Assembly: GCF_902506295.1 (NCBI RefSeq)
Contig: NZ_LR733312.1
Span: 2,557,169-2,621,168 of the forward strand
Reading direction: 5' to 3'
From: Luteimonas sp. 9C
GTDB lineage: Bacteria; Pseudomonadota; Gammaproteobacteria; Xanthomonadales; Xanthomonadaceae
DNA: 64,000 bases
In this document: in pieces, positions 1-10,396 of the stretch
How the letters are laid out: the number at the start of each line of letters is the position of its first letter
Numbering within the stretch: the first letter of the stretch is position 1
The notes under the pieces: model-generated
Seen by the model: the letters and a program-made list of their open reading frames with translations, nothing else
The model's database searches: none
What the model was told of the DNA's origin: nothing
Translations under genes and position numbers: made by a program

Positions 1-51
1 GCAGCCGACGGCGGACAGGGACAGCAGCATCACGGTCAGGGACTTGCGCAT
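1..51 (-). CDS. Lipoprotein N-terminus (truncated by window edge)
   Basis: Seventeen codons read leftward from an ATG at 51. They encode a short basic start (MRKS), a hydrophobic stretch and the lipobox AVGC, so this is the signal peptide of an outer- or inner-membrane lipoprotein. A GGAG ribosome-binding site lies about 8 bases upstream of the ATG. The mature part is outside the window, so no function can be given. Confidence 0.6.
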   Translation of the reverse strand, partial: MRKSLTVMLLSLSAVGC

Positions 52-197
52 TCGGAATGCTCCGGAAAGAGGTGGGGTGGGGCGCGATGCCCGCCATTGT
101 GGCGGGCATCGGCTGAGCGGGCGATCACCGCCCGCCCGGTGCATCCGGGCCCGCTGCACGCACCGCTCGGCGGGCGCAGCAGGACACCGGACCGGTG

Positions 198-3068
198 TCA
201 GCGTGCGACCGGCTTGCCGTCCGCATCGAGCACCTGCACCTCGCCCAGCTCGAGCGCACGGATCGGCGCCTCGATCTGCTTGAGATCGCCGACGACCACC
301 CAGGTCAGCGCCTTGGGATCGATCGTCGTCGCCACGCCGGCGAGATCCTGGACCGTCATCGACTCGATCTCGGCCTTGCGCTGGAACACGTAGTCGTCGG
401 GACGGCCGAAGCGGACGTTGCCGCCGATCGTCGACATCACCGCCCATGCGGTCTCGTAGGCACCCGGCAGGCTCAGCGTGTTGATCGCCTGGGCGCGGGC
501 GAGTTCGGCGGCAGTCGCCGGACGATCGCTGTCGGCGAAGTCGGCCAGTTCGCGCTGGATCTCCGCCATCGCCTCGGCGGTCTTGTCGATCTGCACCGGC
601 GCCGAGGCCATCCACGGGCGCTGGCCCAGCGTGCCGGTGGCGCCGCTGCGGGCACCGTAGGACCAGTGCTTGTCCTCACGCAGGTTCATGTTCAGACGCG
701 CGGTGAAGTCGCCGCCGAGCACGGTGTTGGCCATGTCGAAACGGTTCGACGACGCATCGTTGGTCGGCGGAATCACCTGCGCGGCGAAGATGTTCGCCTG
801 CACCGCGCCGGGCTGGTCGATCAGGAACACGCGCGCGGCGTCCGGACGTGCGACCTCGGCGACGTCGATGGCTGCTGGCGCTGCGCCGGAGCCGCGCCAG
901 TCACCGAAATGCGTCTCCAGCATCGGCACGATCTCGTCCAGCGTGGTGTCGCCGACGACGATCAGCGTCGCGCCTTCCGGACGCACCCAGTCGCGGTGGA
1001 AGGCGACCAGCTCGTCGCGCGTGAGCCTGGCGATCGCGTCTTCGGTGCCGCTGCCGGTGAACGGAATCGCGTACGGATGCCCGGCACCGTAGACCAGCGG
1101 CGGCAGCACGCGCATCGCCACACTGCTGGGACGCGCCTTCTCCTGCGCGATGCCGGCGATCCACGTCGCCTTGATGCGGTCGATTTCCTTCTGGTCGAAG
1201 TTCGGGCGACGCAGCATGTCGGCGAACAGCGCCAGCGACGGGTCGAGGTTTTCCTTCAGCGCCGAGACGTAGGCATTGCTGCCGTCGAGCGACGCGCTTG
1301 CGCCGAGGCTCGCGCCCAGTGCTTCGACGCGATCGGCGAAATCCAGGGCGCCCAGACCGCCGGCGCCTTCTTCGAGCACGGTCATCGTGAAGCTCGCGGT
1401 ACCCGGCGTGCGGCCCAGGTCGGCGGTGTAGCCGCCCTTGAACTCGTAGCTCAGCTGCACGACCGGAATTTCCGGACGCCGGGCGAGGATCACCTGCGTG
1501 CCGTTGGACAGCGTGGCGCGCTCCTGCGCCGGGAACTTGAGTTCCGGGAACGAATCGGTCTTCGGCACGCCGGCGCTGCGGTCCACACGGCTGCGCGTGG
1601 TCGTGTACTTGGCATCCGGCGCCGGCGGGGTGAACGGCGCGGGCGTGACCGCGGGTGCTTCGGCCAGCGGCGTGCGTGCGCCCGGGACCACGGTGATGGT
1701 GTGGCTGCCGACATCGAGCCACTTCGCACCGGCCGCCTTGACGTCCTCGGCGGTGGTCGCGGCGACGTTCGCCAAGGATGCGCGGAAGCAGCCCGGGTCG
1801 CCTTCGTAGACCGTGCATTCGGCGAGCGCGTCGGCCTTGCCGCCGAACCCGCCGATACGCTCGATGCCCCGGATGAAGCCGGCGCGCATGCTGGTCTTGG
1901 CCCGCGCCAGTTCCTCGGCGCTCGGGCCTTCGGTGATCAGGCGCTCGAGCTCCTCGTCGATCGCCGCCTCGACGGTCGCCGGATCCACGCCCTGCTTCAC
2001 GGTCGCCATCACCACGAAGTTCGAGCCCAGCTGCGAGCCGTAGGCGCCGGCGCTGATGTTGTCGACCAGGCGGTCGTCGTGCAGCAGGCGACGGTCGAGA
2101 CGCGAGGCCTTCGCACCGCCGAGCACGCTGCCCAGCACCTGCAGATGGTCGATGTCGGTGGTGCCGAGTTCGGCGACGTTCCAGGCGCGGTAGATGCGCA
2201 CCTGCGGCACCTGGTCTTCCATCGTCTCTCGGGTGTCGGCGCTGCGCTTGGCCACGTCGACGGCCGGCTGCGCCATCGTCGGGCCGGCCGGGATGTCGCC
2301 GAAATACTGCGCGGCCTTGGCGCGGGCCGTGGCCACGTCGATGTCGCCGGCCAGCACCAGCACCGCGTTGTTCGGGCCGTACCAAGTGCGGAACCACTGC
2401 TTGACGTCGTCGAGCGACGCGGCGTTGAGGTCGTTCATCGAGCCGATGACGCCGTGGTGGTACGGGTGGCCCTCGGGATACAGCGCGCGGGTCAGCTTGT
2501 CCCAGACCTGGCCGTAGGGCTGGTTCTCGCCCTGGCGCTTCTCGTTCTGCACCACGCCGCGCTGCTCGTCGAGCGCGCCCTGGTCGACCGCGCCGAGCAG
2601 ATGGCCCATGCGGTCGGATTCCATCCACAGCGCCATGTCGAGCGCGGTGGTCGGCACGTTCTGGAAATAGTTCGTGCGGTCGGTGTTGGTGGTGCCGTTC
2701 TGGTCGGTCACCCCGACCTGCTTGAAGGGATCGAAGAACTCGCCGTCGTGGTTCTCGCTGGCCTGGAACATCAGATGCTCGAACAGGTGCGCGAAGCCGC
2801 TGCGGCCGGCGGGCTCGTCCTTGCTGCCCACGTGGTACCAGATGTTGACCGCGACGATCGGCGCCTTGCGGTCGGTGTGCACCACCACGCGCAGGCCGTT
2901 GGGCAGGGTGAAGGTCTCGTACGGGATGTCGACCCCGGCGGCTTCGGCCGGGGGCGCGGCCCACGCCATCGGCGCGGCGGCGATGCCGGACAGGGCAAGG
3001 CCGGTGGCGAGCGCGAGCAGGGCCGCGCGCGGGCGGGACGGGGCGGTACGGAGGCGGTCGACGGACAT
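198..3068 (-). CDS. M16 family zinc metalloprotease, two-domain, exported
   Basis: A 956-residue protein with a cleavable signal peptide (residues 1 to about 37, ending AMAWA-A). The first peptidase domain carries the inverted zinc motif HLFEH (HxxEH) shortly after the PNGLRVVVHTD strand, which is typical of pitrilysin/insulinase-type M16 enzymes. A second, catalytically empty M16 domain fills the C-terminal half, beginning near the LSNGTQVILARRPEIPVV stretch. The start at 3068 was chosen because it opens directly into the signal peptide; the open frame continues further upstream but codes only low-complexity arginine-rich sequence. Expected role: periplasmic peptide degradation. The gene stands alone, with the partial lipoprotein gene downstream on the same strand. 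Confidence 0.93.
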   Translation of the reverse strand: MSVDRLRTAPSRPRAALLALATGLALSGIAAAPMAWAAPPAEAAGVDIPYETFTLPNGLRVVVHTDRKAPIVAVNIWYHVGSKDEPAGRSGFAHLFEHLMFQASENHDGEFFDPFKQVGVTDQNGTTNTDRTNYFQNVPTTALDMALWMESDRMGHLLGAVDQGALDEQRGVVQNEKRQGENQPYGQVWDKLTRALYPEGHPYHHGVIGSMNDLNAASLDDVKQWFRTWYGPNNAVLVLAGDIDVATARAKAAQYFGDIPAGPTMAQPAVDVAKRSADTRETMEDQVPQVRIYRAWNVAELGTTDIDHLQVLGSVLGGAKASRLDRRLLHDDRLVDNISAGAYGSQLGSNFVVMATVKQGVDPATVEAAIDEELERLITEGPSAEELARAKTSMRAGFIRGIERIGGFGGKADALAECTVYEGDPGCFRASLANVAATTAEDVKAAGAKWLDVGSHTITVVPGARTPLAEAPAVTPAPFTPPAPDAKYTTTRSRVDRSAGVPKTDSFPELKFPAQERATLSNGTQVILARRPEIPVVQLSYEFKGGYTADLGRTPGTASFTMTVLEEGAGGLGALDFADRVEALGASLGASASLDGSNAYVSALKENLDPSLALFADMLRRPNFDQKEIDRIKATWIAGIAQEKARPSSVAMRVLPPLVYGAGHPYAIPFTGSGTEDAIARLTRDELVAFHRDWVRPEGATLIVVGDTTLDEIVPMLETHFGDWRGSGAAPAAIDVAEVARPDAARVFLIDQPGAVQANIFAAQVIPPTNDASSNRFDMANTVLGGDFTARLNMNLREDKHWSYGARSGATGTLGQRPWMASAPVQIDKTAEAMAEIQRELADFADSDRPATAAELARAQAINTLSLPGAYETAWAVMSTIGGNVRFGRPDDYVFQRKAEIESMTVQDLAGVATTIDPKALTWVVVGDLKQIEAPIRALELGEVQVLDADGKPVAR

Positions 3069-3488
3069 GCCGGTCCTTGGAATCGGGCGGAGTTGGACCC
3101 GCATCCTAGCCAGCCGCTGTGTCCTCGGCACGGGCCGCAGGTCATGGTCGGGGCGCTCCGGATCCGTTCCTTCCCCCGCATGCGGGGCATTGCGCCCTTT
3201 ACGGGTGGAAGGCCGGGACGGGGGCGAACGAACCGATGAGGTAATGCCTGATTGCGGGCGGCCCGTGCGTGCCCGGGTCGGGATCCCGATGATCGGAGGA
3301 TTCGCCCCCACCCGACCCGTCCGGCCCGGCGCAGCGCGCCGGTCGTTCAATCGATCCGCGCGGCAGTGCCGCGCAAGCGGATCGCTCTCACCCCCCCCCG
3401 CGGCGTGGGGGAAGGCTCGACGACCGAATCCGCCACTCGTCACAACCCGAGCGCTAGCATCGAGCGCCTGTCCTCCCGAGGCACCCGC
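3069..3488. repeat. Intergenic region with degenerate G/C palindromes
   Basis: About 420 bases between the divergent M16 protease and SDR genes without a convincing gene. It holds degenerate copies of a G/C-rich palindromic element found elsewhere in the window: CCTTCCCCCGCATGCGGGG near 3173, a GGGGGCGAACG tail near 3220, and a run of C followed by CGGCGTGGGGG near 3395-3412. The promoters of both flanking genes must also lie here, but no clean -35/-10 pair stands out. Confidence 0.45.
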
Positions 3489-4193
<705 letters not shown>

Positions 4194-4227
4194 CCGACAA
4201 TGGCGGGCCCGCACGCCGGCCCCGTCC

Positions 4228-4692
4228 ATGTTCGACGTCATCCTGCACACCCCCGAGATTCCGCCCAACACCGGCAACGTGATCCGCCTGTGCGCCAACA
4301 CCGGCGCGCGGCTGCATCTGGTGCGGCCGCTGGGCTTCGACCTCGACGACCGCAACCTGCGCCGGGCCGGTCTCGACTACCACGAGTACGCGACGCTGCA
4401 GGTCCATGACGATCTCGACGCCGCACTCGCCGTCGTGCAGCCCACGCGCCTGTTCGCGCTGAGCACGCGCAACAGCGTGCGCTTCGACGCGCCGGCCTTC
4501 GCGCCGGGCGATGCCTTCCTGTTCGGCAGCGAGACCCGCGGCCTCCCGGACGACGTGCTCGACCGCGTGCCCGATGGCCAGCGCCTGCGCCTGCCGATGC
4601 GGCCGGGCAACCGCAGCCTCAACCTGTCGAACGCGGTCGCGGTCGTGGTGTTCGAAGCCTGGCGCCAGCAGGGCTTCGCGGGCGGCGCGTGA
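4228..4692 (+). CDS. trmL: tRNA (cytidine(34)-2'-O)-methyltransferase TrmL
   Basis: A 154-residue SPOUT-class methyltransferase, the normal length for TrmL. It shows the family landmarks: N-terminal PEIPPNTGNVIRLCANTG, the central FGSETRGLP loop, and the C-terminal LPMRPGNRSLNLSNAVAVVV, which forms the trefoil-knot S-adenosylmethionine site. Family knowledge: it 2'-O-methylates the wobble base C34/U34 of tRNA-Leu isoacceptors in the cytoplasm. It lies just downstream of the SDR gene. Confidence 0.96.
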   Translation: MFDVILHTPEIPPNTGNVIRLCANTGARLHLVRPLGFDLDDRNLRRAGLDYHEYATLQVHDDLDAALAVVQPTRLFALSTRNSVRFDAPAFAPGDAFLFGSETRGLPDDVLDRVPDGQRLRLPMRPGNRSLNLSNAVAVVVFEAWRQQGFAGGA

Positions 4693-4949
4693 CGTGGTGC
4701 CAGCCGGCGCGCGTGACTTCGCTGGAAACGGTTACGCGACGACCTGAACGGGCCGCAAAAGTTCCTGTACTTCGCAGTTCAATATTCAGCGCCGGTTGCG
4801 CGCATATGTCGAGAATCTCCACACCGGCCCGGGTGGCCGTGCTTCCCCTCCCCCTTGAAGCGCATCCCCTCCCCGTCACCCGGGCCGGCATTTTCGAACA
4901 CCGTTGCGCGCTGGACCCCTTGCAGGGTCCGGCCGGAGAGAGACCCCGC

Positions 4950-5528
4950 ATGAAGCGCTTCCTGACCATCGCATCCCTCGCCGCCGCGCTTCCCTGCGCC
5001 GCGAATGCCGCCGAAGGTCTCTCCTACAACTACGTCGAAGGCGGTTACTCGGCCAGCAAGTCCGACCTCGCGCCGGTCAACCCGAGCGCTGATTCCGATG
5101 GCTGGTCGCTGCGCGGTTCCGCTGCGTTCCTCCCGAATTTCCATGCCTTCGGCGACTACACCCGCGAGCGCATCGACAACATCCCGCTCGACCGCGACCA
5201 GTGGCGTCTGGGCGTCGGCTATCACCATGAAGTCTCGCCGCGCACCGACCTGCTGACCCGCGTGGCCTACCAGACGCTCGATTTCGGCCGCGGACTCGAG
5301 GCCGACGGGTACTCCGTCGAGGTCGGCGCGCGCGCCGCGCTTCTGCCGGCGCTGGAAGGCTATGCACTGGCCGGCTACGAGGATCTCGACGGCGGCTTCG
5401 ACAGCGCGTTCTACGGCCGCCTCGGCGCGCAGTGGAAGTTCAATCCGAACTTCGGCCTCGCCGGCGACATCAAGCTGATCCAGGGTGGCGACACCCAGTG
5501 GTTCGTGGGTCCGCGTCTGACCTGGTAA
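4950..5528 (+). CDS. Ax21-family outer-membrane beta-barrel protein
   Basis: A 192-residue protein with a signal peptide ending ANA-AEG. The mature protein begins AEGLSYNYVEGGY, matching the conserved start of the xanthomonad Ax21 family as I recall it. Alternating hydrophobic and aromatic strands continue to a terminal Trp (VGPRLTW), as expected for an outer-membrane barrel. In related species Ax21 proteins are abundant outer-membrane/vesicle proteins tied to motility and biofilm phenotypes; that role is inferred here. The start at 4950 follows a GGAGAGA-type ribosome-binding site. A strong Rho-independent terminator follows, so the gene is probably monocistronic and well expressed. Confidence 0.88.
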   Translation: MKRFLTIASLAAALPCAANAAEGLSYNYVEGGYSASKSDLAPVNPSADSDGWSLRGSAAFLPNFHAFGDYTRERIDNIPLDRDQWRLGVGYHHEVSPRTDLLTRVAYQTLDFGRGLEADGYSVEVGARAALLPALEGYALAGYEDLDGGFDSAFYGRLGAQWKFNPNFGLAGDIKLIQGGDTQWFVGPRLTW

Positions 5529-5599
5529 GCACAGCACCGCTCCCCCGCGGTGTCCGGTCCCCAGCGCTTCCCCGGCGCCTCTCTCTCCCGGACATCGCC

Positions 5600-5633
5600 A
5601 GAACCCGGCCAGCAATGGCCGGGTTCTTTTTTT
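5600..5633 (+). terminator. Rho-independent terminator of the Ax21-like gene
   Basis: An uninterrupted 11-bp stem (AGAACCCGGCC with GGCCGGGTTCT) around a 6-base loop, AGCAAT, followed directly by a run of eight T. It lies 72 bases past the stop codon and is the cleanest intrinsic terminator in the window. Confidence 0.93.
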
Positions 5634-6062
5634 GTGGCGATGGCGCCGAGTGGCCGATGTAGTCCCCGTCATCCTGGCGGCTTTCAACAGACGAATGTCT
5701 GGTGAGGCCGGGAGCCGATGACTTGAGGCGTTCGCGGAAGGTTTGGTAACACGACGAGTCCGCGCTTGCCGAGACGTCGCTGGACGACCAGCGCTTCGCG
5801 CTGCTGAGAGGCACGTCCGGGCGTGCTTGCTGCGAGCCGTCGGGATGACGACCAGATCTGCGTGGCGCCTCAGGAGCGCGAATGTTGTCGCGTCTCCGGG
5901 AGAGCGGCTGGTCCGTGCGGCCCTCACCCACCATCCGCGTTGCGGAGGGTCCCCTCGCGCTGACGCGAGGGCGTTCACTCGACGCACGAACCTGTGGCTC
6001 GCAAACGCGCCGCTTCGCCCCGGAGGGAGAGGGGCTCAGGTCGGGCCTTCGGCCCGAGCTCC
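5634..6062. other. Gene-free intergenic region with hairpin
   Basis: About 430 bases with no credible coding sequence between two convergent genes. Several short inverted segments are visible, and the clearest is a 7-bp hairpin TCGGGCC-TTC-GGCCCGA at 6041-6057, just beyond the stop of gpsA. It lacks a T tract, so it is at best a weak terminator or mRNA 3'-end stabiliser for gpsA. The remainder looks like decayed repeat DNA. Confidence 0.4.
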
Positions 6063-7073
6063 TTATTCGAACTCGGGCTTCTGCTCGCGTGCCATCAGCC
6101 GGTCCAGACCCTCGGCCGGAGTGATGTCGCCGTGCAGCACGGCGCGGACGTTGCTCGAGATCGGCAGTTCGATGCCATGGCGCTCGGCCAGGCGCATGAC
6201 TTCGTCGGCGGTCTGCACCGATTCGACCACCTGGCCGATCGCGCGGACCGCGTCTTCGAGCTTCTCGCCACGACCCAGCGCCAGACCCAGCCGGCGGTTG
6301 CGCGACAGGTCCCCGGAACAGGTCAGCACCAGATCGCCGAGACCGGCGAGACCCATCAGGGTTTCCGCACGGCCGCCGATCGCCTGGTTGAGGCGCAGCA
6401 TCTCGTTGAGGCCACGGGTGATCAGGCCGGTGCGGGCGTTGAGGCCCAGCTCCATGCCGTCGGCCGCGCCGGTGGCCACGGCCAGCACGTTCTTCATCGC
6501 GCCGCCGAGTTCGGCGCCGCGCATGTCGGTGCCGGTATAGGCGCGGAACGTCGGGCCGTGCAGCACGTCGGCGACGGTCTGCGCGAAGTCGGCGTCGTCG
6601 GACTGCACGGTGATCGCGGTCGGCAGGCCGGACGCGACTTCCTTGGCGAACGACGGGCCGGTGACGACGGCCAGCGGCACGTCCTCGCCGACCACGGCGC
6701 CCGCGACTTCATGCAGGAACCGGCCCGAGCCGGGTTCGAAGCCCTTGGTCGCCCACGACACGCCCACGCCCTCGGGGCGCAGCGGTGCGAGCAGTTCCAG
6801 GGTTTCGGCGAAGGCATGCGACGGCACCACGACCAGGATCAGACCGACGCCGTCGAGGGCATGGGCCAGATCGGTGGTCGCGCGCAGGTTGTGCGGCAGC
6901 GGGATGCCCGGCAGGTAGCGCGGGTTCTCGTGGCGCTGGTCGATCGCCTCGATCTGGTCGGCGTTACGGCCCCACAACGTGGTGGGATGCCCGTTACGTG
7001 CGATCACCGAGGCGAGCGCGGTCCCCCAGGAGCCCGCGCCCAGCACCGCAACCGCGGGCTTAGCTCCGGTCAC
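6063..7073 (-). CDS. gpsA: Glycerol-3-phosphate dehydrogenase [NAD(P)+]
   Basis: A 336-residue protein that reduces dihydroxyacetone phosphate to sn-glycerol 3-phosphate for phospholipid synthesis in the cytoplasm. The N-terminal Rossmann motif [10 protein letters not shown] sits near residues 11-20. Family signatures [15 protein letters not shown] and the catalytic-lysine region [13 protein letters not shown] follow in the usual order, with the helical C-terminal domain after them. I chose the GTG at 7073, two bases past the secB stop. The open frame extends further upstream but runs through secB. Translational coupling to secB is likely. Confidence 0.95.
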   Translation of the reverse strand: MTGAKPAVAVLGAGSWGTALASVIARNGHPTTLWGRNADQIEAIDQRHENPRYLPGIPLPHNLRATTDLAHALDGVGLILVVVPSHAFAETLELLAPLRPEGVGVSWATKGFEPGSGRFLHEVAGAVVGEDVPLAVVTGPSFAKEVASGLPTAITVQSDDADFAQTVADVLHGPTFRAYTGTDMRGAELGGAMKNVLAVATGAADGMELGLNARTGLITRGLNEMLRLNQAIGGRAETLMGLAGLGDLVLTCSGDLSRNRRLGLALGRGEKLEDAVRAIGQVVESVQTADEVMRLAERHGIELPISSNVRAVLHGDITPAEGLDRLMAREQKPEFE

Positions 7074-7075
7074 GC

Positions 7076-7603
7076 TCAGGCGTTGCCGATCTGGTCGGTC
7101 GTCGGCTGCTCGTTGCCCGACTGGCTGCGCTGACGCAGGCCTTCGGCATAGAGCGCGTCGAAGTTGATCGGCTGCAGCAGGAACGGCGGGAAGCCGCCGG
7201 CCTGGATCAGCTCGCCGATCAGCTGGCGCGCATACGGGTACAGCACGTTCGGGCACTGGGTGCCGAGCAGCGCGTCGAGGGTGTTGCCGTCGAAACCGGC
7301 CAGGCCGAACACGCCCGCCTGCTTCACTTCGGCCACGTACACCGTATTCGCGTTGTCCTCGCCCGTGGTGCAGGTCAGGGTGATCGCCAGCACGACTTCG
7401 AACGCGTTGTCGCCGACGCGCTGCACGCTCTGGTTGAGATTCATGTTGAGCTGCGGCTGGGCCTGCTCGCTGAAGATCGCCGGGGACTTGGGCGACTCGA
7501 ACGAGACGTCCTTGACGTAGATCTTCTCGACGCTGAACTGCGCGCCTGCCGGCTGCGCGGGGGCGGCGCCATTGGCACCGGTGTTGGCCTGTTCTTCGGA
7601 CAT
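7076..7603 (-). CDS. secB: Protein-export chaperone SecB
   Basis: A 175-residue SecB. The conserved core [19 protein letters not shown] opens the fold, followed by VVLAITLTC and the C-terminal [32 protein letters not shown] block, which contains the SecA-binding/tetramer surface. It holds preproteins unfolded for the Sec translocon. The N-terminal 20 residues are Ala/Gly/Pro-rich, as in other high-GC relatives. It lies directly upstream of gpsA, as in many gammaproteobacteria. Confidence 0.97.
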   Translation of the reverse strand: MSEEQANTGANGAAPAQPAGAQFSVEKIYVKDVSFESPKSPAIFSEQAQPQLNMNLNQSVQRVGDNAFEVVLAITLTCTTGEDNANTVYVAEVKQAGVFGLAGFDGNTLDALLGTQCPNVLYPYARQLIGELIQAGGFPPFLLQPINFDALYAEGLRQRSQSGNEQPTTDQIGNA

Positions 7604-7682
7604 GTGGATCGACTCCAGCGGAAAGAGGTGGGATGAAACGGATCGCCGATTATGGCAGTCCGGTCGGGCGGTGCCGCTGCGC

Positions 7683-8120
7683 TCAGCCGCGGCCCTTGGC
7701 CAGTGGCAGATCGGCCTGCAGCCAGCCGCCGATGCCGCCGTCGAGCACGTAGACGTTCTCGAAGCCGGCCTTCTTCAGGCGCTTGGCGGCATCGCTGGCG
7801 GTGCTGCCGGTCTTGCAGACCAGCACGACCGGCAACGCCTTGGCGGGCGCGAGCTGTTTGCTCTCGGGGTCGAACTGGCTCATCTGCACGTTCTTCGAGC
7901 CCGGGATGTGGCCTTTGCCGAAGTCGGCGGCGGGGCGCAGGTCGACGACCAGCGCGTTGTCGCGGTTGACCAGCACGGTCAGCTCGGCCGGGCGCAGGAC
8001 CTTGAAGCCGCGGAACAGCCGCGAGATCTCGTTGGCGACGATCGCCACCGTCAATGCGGCGAGGATCAGCGACAGCATCTGGTTGCGGCCCAGGAAGGCC
8101 AGAAGTTCTTCGAAATTCAC
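7683..8120 (-). CDS. Membrane-anchored rhodanese-like protein (YibN type)
   Basis: A 145-residue protein with one N-terminal membrane helix (about residues 13-31) followed by a rhodanese domain. The active-site loop reads CKTGSTAS, so the catalytic Cys is present, and the domain opens with [21 protein letters not shown]. The GTG start at 8120 gives [13 protein letters not shown], the expected family beginning; an ATG 45 bases upstream would add an unlikely arginine-rich leader. It precedes secB, matching the yibN-grxC-secB-gpsA order of enterobacteria except that grxC is missing here. Likely a sulfur-transfer protein; substrate unknown. Confidence 0.85.
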   Translation of the reverse strand: MNFEELLAFLGRNQMLSLILAALTVAIVANEISRLFRGFKVLRPAELTVLVNRDNALVVDLRPAADFGKGHIPGSKNVQMSQFDPESKQLAPAKALPVVLVCKTGSTASDAAKRLKKAGFENVYVLDGGIGGWLQADLPLAKGRG

Positions 8121-8208
8121 GGATGGATCGCGGTGCGTCGGCGGGCGGCGATTGTCGCACACCACCGCGGCCGCCCGGCGGCGGCCGGCCGGGGCGCCCC
8201 CGGGGGGC

Positions 8209-8652
8209 TCATTCGCCGGCCCAGAAGTCCGGCAGTCCGTCGACGATCCACCAGGTGCCGGCGGCCGCGTCCCAGCGCCAGCGCTCGGTGTAGCGCACGG
8301 TGCGCTCGGCCATGGTGTGGCGGTTGATCACGCCGATCTGGATCTCGCGCATCGCCTCGTCCGCACCCGCGGTGGCGCTGGTCTCGCGGTAGCCGGTGAC
8401 CTGCACCTGCTCGTAGCGGGCGAAATCGAGCTCGCTGACCGGGTGCGCGGTGCGGTAGTCGGGGTCGACCAGCTGCCAGGCGGTCTTCATGTCGTTCCAG
8501 CGCACCGCGCCGGTCCACGCGTACTGCGCGCGTTCGAGCGCCGTGCCCTGCTTGCGGGTGCTGGCGCAGCCGGGCAGCAGCACCAGCAGCGCGAGCATCA
8601 GCAGGGCGACCTGGTTGCGGAACAGGAACGGACGGCCGGAAGTCGCGCGCAT
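8209..8652 (-). CDS. Small lipoprotein, unknown function
   Basis: A 147-residue protein that starts MRATSGRPF, with a membrane stretch and the lipobox LLPGC-AST around residue 27. The mature part is compact and rich in Trp and Tyr (YAWTGAVRWNDMKTAWQLVDPDY near its start, WRWDAAAGTWWIVDG near its end), suggesting a SnoaL/NTF2-like or similar small fold, but I cannot name a family. The start at 8652 was preferred over far-upstream alternatives because it opens the signal peptide. It is divergent from oleC, 70 bases away. Confidence 0.72.
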   Translation of the reverse strand: MRATSGRPFLFRNQVALLMLALLVLLPGCASTRKQGTALERAQYAWTGAVRWNDMKTAWQLVDPDYRTAHPVSELDFARYEQVQVTGYRETSATAGADEAMREIQIGVINRHTMAERTVRYTERWRWDAAAGTWWIVDGLPDFWAGE

Positions 8653-8722
8653 GGCAGGGTCTCGAATCGTGAGGCCGCCATCGTAGCCGCCGCGGCCGGC
8701 GCGCGCCGGTATCCTCTGCGCG

Positions 8723-10396
8723 ATGGACGACGACACCGCTTCCCGGGCCGCCACGGTCAACATCGCCGCCGCCTTGCCGCAGCTGGCGCAGGCCGCGCCC
8801 GACCGCATCGCGATGCGTTGTCCCGGGCCGGATGGCCGTTACGGCGACGCACAGGCTTTGACCTACGGCGCGCTCGACCGCCGCAGCGACGCGATCGCCG
8901 CCGGCCTCGCCGCACGCGGCATCGTCCGCGACACGCGCACGGTGCTGATGGTGCGGCCGACGCCCGAGTTCTTCCTGTTGATGTTCGCCCTGTTCAAGGC
9001 CGGGGCGGTGCCGGTGCTGGTCGATCCGGGCATCGACAGGCGCGCGCTGAAGCAGTGTCTCGACGAAGCCGGCGCCGAAGCCTTCATCGGCATTCCGCTG
9101 GCGCAGTTCGCGCGCGTGCTGCTGCGCTGGGCGACGTCGGCGCGCGTGCGCATCACCACCGGGCGCTGGGCGGTGCTCAGCGACGCGACGCTGGCGGACG
9201 TGGAACGCGCGGGTGCCGGCGCAGGCCCGCAACTCGCGGCGACGGCCGGCGACGATGTCGCGGCGATCCTCTTCACCAGCGGCTCGACCGGCGTGCCCAA
9301 GGGCGTGGTCTACCGGCATCGGCATTTCGCCGCGCAGATCGACATGCTGCGCGACGCGTTCGGCATCGGCGCCGGCGGCATCGACCTGCCGACGTTCCCG
9401 CCGTTCGCCCTGTTCGATCCCGCGCTGGGGCTGACCTCGATCATTCCGGACATGGATCCCACGCAGCCGGCCAAGGCCGATCCGCGCAAGCTGCATGCGG
9501 CGATCGACCGCTTCGGCGTCGACCAGCTGTTCGGTTCCCCCGCGTTGATGGGCGTGCTCGCGAAATACGGCCAGCCGCTGCCCACCTTGCGCCGCGTGAC
9601 CTCGGCCGGCGCGCCGGTGCCGCCGGACACGGTCGCGAAGATCCTCGACCTGCTGCCGGACGACGCCCGCTTCTGGACGCCCTACGGCGCGACTGAATGC
9701 CTGCCGGTCGCGGTCATCGAAGGCCGCGAGCTGCTCGACCTGCGCTCGCGCACCGAGCACGGCGCCGGTACCTGCGTCGGCCGCCCGGTGCCGCAGAACG
9801 TGGTGCGCATCATCCGGGTCGACGACGACGCGATTCCCTCCTGGTCCGACGCGCTGTGCGTGCCCGGCGCCCAGGTCGGCGAGATCACCGTCGCCGGGCC
9901 CAGCGCCACCGATACCTATTTCAACCGCGACGCGCAGACGCGCCTGGCGAAGATCACCGAAACGCTGCCCGACGGCAGCACGCGCATCGTGCATCGCATG
10001 GGCGATCTCGGGTATTTCGATGCCGAAGGCCGGCTGTGGTTCTGCGGCCGCAAGGGACATCGCGTGGTCACGGCCACCGGCACCTTGTGCACCGAACAGG
10101 TCGAGCCGGTGTTCAACGTGCACGCGGAGGTGCGACGCACCGCGCTGGTCGGTGTCGGCCCGAAGAACACGCAGACGCCGGTGCTGTGCGTGGAGCTGGA
10201 AGCCGGTGTCGCGAAGACCAAACAGGCGCGCATCGCCGACGAGCTGCGCCACATCGGCGAAGGCTTCGTCCACACCGGGCGCATCGAGCGCGTGCTGTTC
10301 CATCCCGGCTTCCCGGTCGATATCCGCCACAACGCCAAGATCGGCCGCGAGACGCTCGCCGTGTGGGCGGCGAAACGCACACAGGACCTCGCATGA
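8723..10396 (+). CDS. oleC: OleC, beta-lactone synthetase of olefin biosynthesis
   Basis: A 557-residue ANL-superfamily AMP-forming enzyme. The P-loop motif [13 protein letters not shown] is at residues 182-194 and the adenylate motif TPYGATE follows in the middle of the protein. The segments GSPALMGVL and [10 protein letters not shown] are characteristic of OleC rather than of generic acyl-CoA ligases. Family knowledge: OleC converts 2-alkyl-3-hydroxyalkanoic acids to cis-beta-lactones, which OleB decarboxylates to long-chain internal olefins. Its stop overlaps the start of oleD in an ATGA, so the two are translationally coupled. No oleA or oleB lies beside it. Confidence 0.9.
   Translation: MDDDTASRAATVNIAAALPQLAQAAPDRIAMRCPGPDGRYGDAQALTYGALDRRSDAIAAGLAARGIVRDTRTVLMVRPTPEFFLLMFALFKAGAVPVLVDPGIDRRALKQCLDEAGAEAFIGIPLAQFARVLLRWATSARVRITTGRWAVLSDATLADVERAGAGAGPQLAATAGDDVAAILFTSGSTGVPKGVVYRHRHFAAQIDMLRDAFGIGAGGIDLPTFPPFALFDPALGLTSIIPDMDPTQPAKADPRKLHAAIDRFGVDQLFGSPALMGVLAKYGQPLPTLRRVTSAGAPVPPDTVAKILDLLPDDARFWTPYGATECLPVAVIEGRELLDLRSRTEHGAGTCVGRPVPQNVVRIIRVDDDAIPSWSDALCVPGAQVGEITVAGPSATDTYFNRDAQTRLAKITETLPDGSTRIVHRMGDLGYFDAEGRLWFCGRKGHRVVTATGTLCTEQVEPVFNVHAEVRRTALVGVGPKNTQTPVLCVELEAGVAKTKQARIADELRHIGEGFVHTGRIERVLFHPGFPVDIRHNAKIGRETLAVWAAKRTQDLA

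Noticed and set aside
195..3239. Long plus-strand ORF of about 1000 residues opposite the M16 protease
   Set aside because: Arginine/histidine-rich, without domain or ribosome-binding site; a mirror of the real M16 gene caused by high GC and codon bias.
5931..6060. Small RNA or riboswitch upstream/downstream of gpsA
   Set aside because: Only an isolated hairpin without T run or conserved aptamer features is visible.
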